NCBI RefSeq assembly: GCF_016907545.1
Contig: NZ_JAFBCD010000001.1
Span: forward strand, 868,001-932,000
DNA length: 64,000 nt
Direction of reading: 5' to 3'
Origin: Paenarthrobacter ilicis
GTDB taxonomy: Bacteria > Actinomycetota > Actinomycetes > Actinomycetales > Micrococcaceae
Shown here: piece after piece, positions 60,485 to 64,000 of the stretch
How the letters are laid out: each line of letters starts with the position of its first letter
How positions within the stretch are numbered: position 1 is the stretch's first letter
Program-made: the position numbers and the translations under genes
Notes under the pieces: generated by a model
Seen by the model: the letters and a program-made list of their open reading frames with translations, nothing else
Told to the model about the DNA's origin: nothing
Databases searched by the model: none

Positions 60485-61255
60485 TCAGAGGACCGGCAGT
60501 TCCCAGTCCACCGGATCTGCCCCTTGTTCGCGCAACAAGTCGTTGGTCCTGCTGAAGGGTTTGGAGCCGAAGAAACCGCGGGAAGCAGACAGGGGACTCG
60601 GGTGCGCGGACACAATCGACGGCGCACCCTCCAGCAGCGGCTCCACCCCCTCGGCATCCTTGCCCCACAGGATGGCCACCAGGGGGCGGCGGTTCCCGGC
60701 GGCGTCGGTCCGCTTGGCCACTGCGGTGACTGCCGCCGTCGTGATCTCTTCCCATCCCTTGCGTCGATGCGAGCCGGCCTTCCCTGCTTCCACGCTGAGC
60801 ACCCTGTTCAACAGCAGGACGCCTTGGCCTGTCCAGGCGCTGAGGTCACCGTGGACGCGCGGCGGAAGACCCAGGTCGTCGTGGAGTTCCCGGTAGATGT
60901 TGGTGAGGCTGCGGGGGATAGGGCGGGTCCGGGGCGAGACGGCGAAGGACAGCCCGACGGCGTGTCCCGGCGTGGGATACGGGTCCTGCCCCAGGATGAG
61001 TACTTTGACGTCAGCCAGCGGCTGCTGGAATGCGCGCAGAAGGTGATCCGCCCTCGGCAGTACCTGGGCCCCGCTGGCCGCTTGTTCCGCCACGAAGCGC
61101 AAGGCGTCCCGGAGCTGTCCTTCAACCGGTTCAAGTGCCGCGGCCCAATCGGGAGCCACAAGATCGCCGAGGGGCCGGTGGCCAAGTTCCGAAAAACCGG
61201 AATCGTTGGTGGTTGCGGGTTCAAGGTCAAAAAGTGCTTCCTCGCCTGTCATCAC
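60485..61255 (-). CDS. ung: uracil-DNA glycosylase
   Basis: A 256-residue family 1 UDG that removes uracil from DNA. Active-site motifs are complete: [20 protein letters not shown] with the catalytic Asp, [26 protein letters not shown] and the DNA-inserting loop [21 protein letters not shown]. Start ATG 61255 or the next codon. Divergent from the DUF3263 gene. Confidence 0.97.
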   Translation of the reverse strand: MMTGEEALFDLEPATTNDSGFSELGHRPLGDLVAPDWAAALEPVEGQLRDALRFVAEQAASGAQVLPRADHLLRAFQQPLADVKVLILGQDPYPTPGHAVGLSFAVSPRTRPIPRSLTNIYRELHDDLGLPPRVHGDLSAWTGQGVLLLNRVLSVEAGKAGSHRRKGWEEITTAAVTAVAKRTDAAGNRRPLVAILWGKDAEGVEPLLEGAPSIVSAHPSPLSASRGFFGSKPFSRTNDLLREQGADPVDWELPVL

Positions 61256-61360
61256 GTCATTGTGCCTTGCCTCTGGGTGCCGGGGCGAATGACACCGTTG
61301 TTATTCGCCCGTAACATGGGAGTAGGACATTTTTCCCAACAAGCGTCGAAGGAGTGTGCC

Positions 61361-61696
61361 GTGGCAGAACCAGCAACGGATCCGATGGCGGCGCAGGCCC
61401 CGGGCTTTGCCCTGGCGGACCTCGCAGCGGAAACCCGCAGCGACTCGCCGCTCAGCGAACGCGACCAGCAGATCCTCGCCTTGGAACGGCAGTGGTGGAA
61501 GTACGCCGGAGCCAAGGAACAGGCTATCCGCGAACTGTTCGATCTCTCCGCCACGCACTACTACCAAATACTGAACGCGTTGATCGACACCGAGGACGCA
61601 TTGGCCCACGATCCCATGCTCGTCAAGAGATTGCGTAGACTACGTACGTCCCGCCAGCGTGCGCGGACGGCACGTCGCTTGGGGTCCGACGCGTAA
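61361..61696 (+). CDS. DUF3263 protein
   Basis: A 111-residue protein restricted to actinobacteria. The domain reads LSERDQQILALERQWWKYAGAKEQAIRELFDLSATHYYQILNALIDTEDALAHDPMLVKRLRRLRTSRQRAR. The SATHYYQILN segment resembles a helix-turn-helix, so a DNA-binding role is possible but unproven. GTG 61361 follows GAAGGAG. It normally precedes a LytR_C gene and cold-shock or groEL genes, as here. Confidence 0.92.
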   Translation: MAEPATDPMAAQAPGFALADLAAETRSDSPLSERDQQILALERQWWKYAGAKEQAIRELFDLSATHYYQILNALIDTEDALAHDPMLVKRLRRLRTSRQRARTARRLGSDA

Positions 61697-61745
61697 ATCG
61701 CAAGGCTGATCTGTCAGCAGCAACCAGCAAGGACATCGCTTCACC

Positions 61746-62366
61746 ATGACCAAATTTGCCCGGGACGAGTTCGACCAAGTCCCACAGAACACCTCCCGTC
61801 AGGGCGTACACCGCGATGCCCAGGAAACCGCCCGCCCAACTTTGTGGCCGGTCCTGACCGTTGGCGCCGTGGCACTGGTGCTCGGGTTGGTAGCCTTCCT
61901 GGTCCTGCCGAACCTCGGTGTGGTGGGGCCCAGCGCCTCAACACAAACCTCGACGCCGGCACCCCAGCAGACGGAAACGGCACCATCAGCGCAGCCCACC
62001 GATACCGGGACGCCGCCGGTCGCTTCAGGCGAACCGACGCCGGGCACGTCGCCGTCGGATGTTCCGTCCGCGACCCCCTCGGCCGCCAACGTGGACAAAG
62101 CAACACCCGTGGCCGTCTACAACGGTGCCGGTACTGCCGGCCTGGCCGGCAGGGTTGCCGGATTGGTCCAGGGTGACGGCTGGACGCTGAGCACGGTGGG
62201 AAACTGGGGCGGATTGCCGCAGCAGACATCCGTGATTTTCTACAATGCACCTGCCCAGAAGGCCAACGCAGAAGCCCTGGGAACCTTGCTCCGCATCCAG
62301 ACAATCGTTGAGTCCACCGACATCCAGCAGCCGCTGGTTGTCGTGGCAGGCCCGGGGTACCAGTAA
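61746..62366 (+). CDS. LytR_C domain membrane protein
   Basis: A 206-residue protein with cytoplasmic N-terminus, one membrane segment (VLTVGAVALVLGLVAFLVLPNLGVV), a Thr/Pro/Ser-rich linker of about 60 residues, and a C-terminal LytR_C domain (ATPVAVYNGAGTAGLAGRVAGLVQGDGWTLSTVGNWGGLPQQTSVIFY). This domain accompanies wall-polymer ligases of the LCP type but stands alone here. Extracytoplasmic; exact role unknown. Confidence 0.9.
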   Translation: MTKFARDEFDQVPQNTSRQGVHRDAQETARPTLWPVLTVGAVALVLGLVAFLVLPNLGVVGPSASTQTSTPAPQQTETAPSAQPTDTGTPPVASGEPTPGTSPSDVPSATPSAANVDKATPVAVYNGAGTAGLAGRVAGLVQGDGWTLSTVGNWGGLPQQTSVIFYNAPAQKANAEALGTLLRIQTIVESTDIQQPLVVVAGPGYQ

Positions 62367-62477
62367 CTCTTTCAGCCCAGGCCCGGACCCAACTGGGTTA
62401 AGCCTCAATAACAAAGTCATGCAATCCCGCTCTTCGGCCACCACTGGCAGAGTGACTGTGGTTACAGTGGATTGATT

Positions 62478-62507
62478 CCGGTACGGCGATCCCGGCTACC
62501 GGTTTTT
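62478..62507 (+). terminator. hairpin with T-run just ahead of cspA
   Basis: CCGGTA (62478-62483) and TACCGG (62497-62502) with a 13-base GC-rich loop, then TTTTT. It could end the LytR_C transcript or, if transcription of the cold-shock gene starts near 62470, act as a temperature-sensitive leader attenuator 23 bases before the start codon. Confidence 0.6.
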
Positions 62508-62529
62508 CTACTGCGAAAGTGTGGACATC

Positions 62530-62733
62530 ATGGCATTGGGAACCGTCAAATGGTTCAACGCCGAAAAGGGCTACGGCTTCATCACTGTGGATGAATCCGG
62601 CGACGACGTTTTTGTACACTGGTCCGCCATTCAGATGGACGGCTTCCGGGCCCTCGAAGAAGGGCAGCGGGTTGAATTCGAAGTGGGCGAGGGCCAGAAG
62701 GGGCCGCAGGCCGAAGGCGTCCGCGCAGCCTGA
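62530..62733 (+). CDS. cold-shock protein, CspA family
   Basis: A 67-residue cold-shock domain. RNA-binding motifs RNP1 KGYGFITV and RNP2 VFVHWSAI are intact ([49 protein letters not shown]). It acts as an RNA chaperone. ATG 62530 is preferred to GTG 62521. Upstream hairpin with T-run may control it. Confidence 0.95.
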   Translation: MALGTVKWFNAEKGYGFITVDESGDDVFVHWSAIQMDGFRALEEGQRVEFEVGEGQKGPQAEGVRAA

Positions 62734-62810
62734 ACTGCCAGGCCCCGGAAGGTTGCTCTCAGCTATTGGCTGAAACCCCCTTGTTTTGTCTCCTGAAGAG
62801 GCATTCCTGC

Positions 62811-62853
62811 TTGCACTCTCCACGGGTGAGTGCTAATTATTGATTTAGCACTC
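62811..62853 (+). promoter_or_regulatory. CIRCE element with an extra half-site, upstream of groEL
   Basis: TTGCACTC-N9-GAGTGCTAA (62811-62836) matches the HrcA operator TTAGCACTC-N9-GAGTGCTAA with one changed base. A further perfect half TTAGCACTC follows at 62845-62853 and forms an outward-facing pair with the first GAGTGCTAA (N8 between). HrcA repression of groEL is expected. Confidence 0.9.
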
Positions 62854-62945
62854 CTACGGTTCGACTGCTAAGTCCGGCCCGGCACTCGCTGGACCGCTTG
62901 GTTGGTTGGGCTCATGGAGGATCAAGAAAAACCTTGGTGTGGTGA

Positions 62946-64000
<1,055 letters not shown>

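Noticed and set aside
60440-61696. 418-codon reading of the DUF3263 gene
   Set aside because: The first 307 codons are antisense to ung; GTG 61361 has a proper ribosome site and begins the conserved domain.

Overview
The window is a high-GC chromosomal stretch of a flagellated actinobacterium, most likely Arthrobacter or a close relative in the Micrococcaceae. The signs are GTG and TTG starts with tight ATGA/GTGA overlaps, a stand-alone CIRCE-controlled groEL, a DUF3263 protein, a ThrE-type exporter, an IdeR/DtxR-boxed siderophore-interacting protein and a FliW/CsrA flagellar cluster. No rRNA, tRNA or CRISPR was seen. The assignment rests on gene content and base use only.

Layout. 1-6950 is metabolic and redox: the end of an AMIN-like protein; an agmatine-to-putrescine operon (N-carbamoylputrescine amidase, agmatine deiminase, APC permease) under a 10-bp-arm inverted repeat; a divergent map/XRE pair; and a divergent XRE-cupin regulator/thioredoxin-reductase-like pair with an operator between them. 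6959-36924 is an almost complete flagellar cluster: fliW, flgL, flgK, flgN on the minus strand; fliC, fliD, fliS and a FliT-like gene on the plus strand; then flgB, flgC, fliE-J, a NlpC/P60 hydrolase, fliK, flgD, flgE; then flbD, motA, motB, fliM-R, flhB, flhA, a GTPase-dead FlhF-like gene and csrA. Two foreign blocks sit inside it: an M20 amidohydrolase (13.4-14.7 kb) and a hipBA toxin-antitoxin locus (24.9-26.5 kb). Five sequences of the form CCTAAC-N15/16-GCCGATA stand ahead of the flagellar operons, and a FliA/WhiG-type sigma gene with a second flgN copy lies at 44.3-45.8 kb, so sigma-28 probably runs the whole regulon. Hairpins with GGA in the loop in the fliC and flgB leaders, together with fliW and csrA, point to a CsrA-FliW translational circuit.

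36.9-44.2 kb is an accessory island wedged between csrA and the flgN2/fliA pair. It holds a decayed IS30 transposase and small, mostly unrecognised genes of the kind found in immunity-gene arrays. It also holds a bacteriocin-like secreted protein interrupted by an in-frame TAG just after its signal peptide, with a small membrane protein next to it. About nine copies of a palindromic repeat (consensus near GTCCGGTGAAGGATCC and its complement) lie at the junctions between these genes, several overlapping stop codons.

45.8-64.0 kb returns to ordinary chromosome. It has a DHA2-type exporter with divergent TetR gene and a perfect 12-bp-arm operator; a tandem glycine riboswitch ahead of gcvP-gcvT-gcvH and then sdaA; a DNA/RNA endonuclease; two Fem-type transferases; a ThrE-type exporter; an IdeR-boxed siderophore-interacting protein; ung; a DUF3263 gene; a LytR_C protein; a cold-shock protein; and the first 316 codons of groEL behind a CIRCE element.
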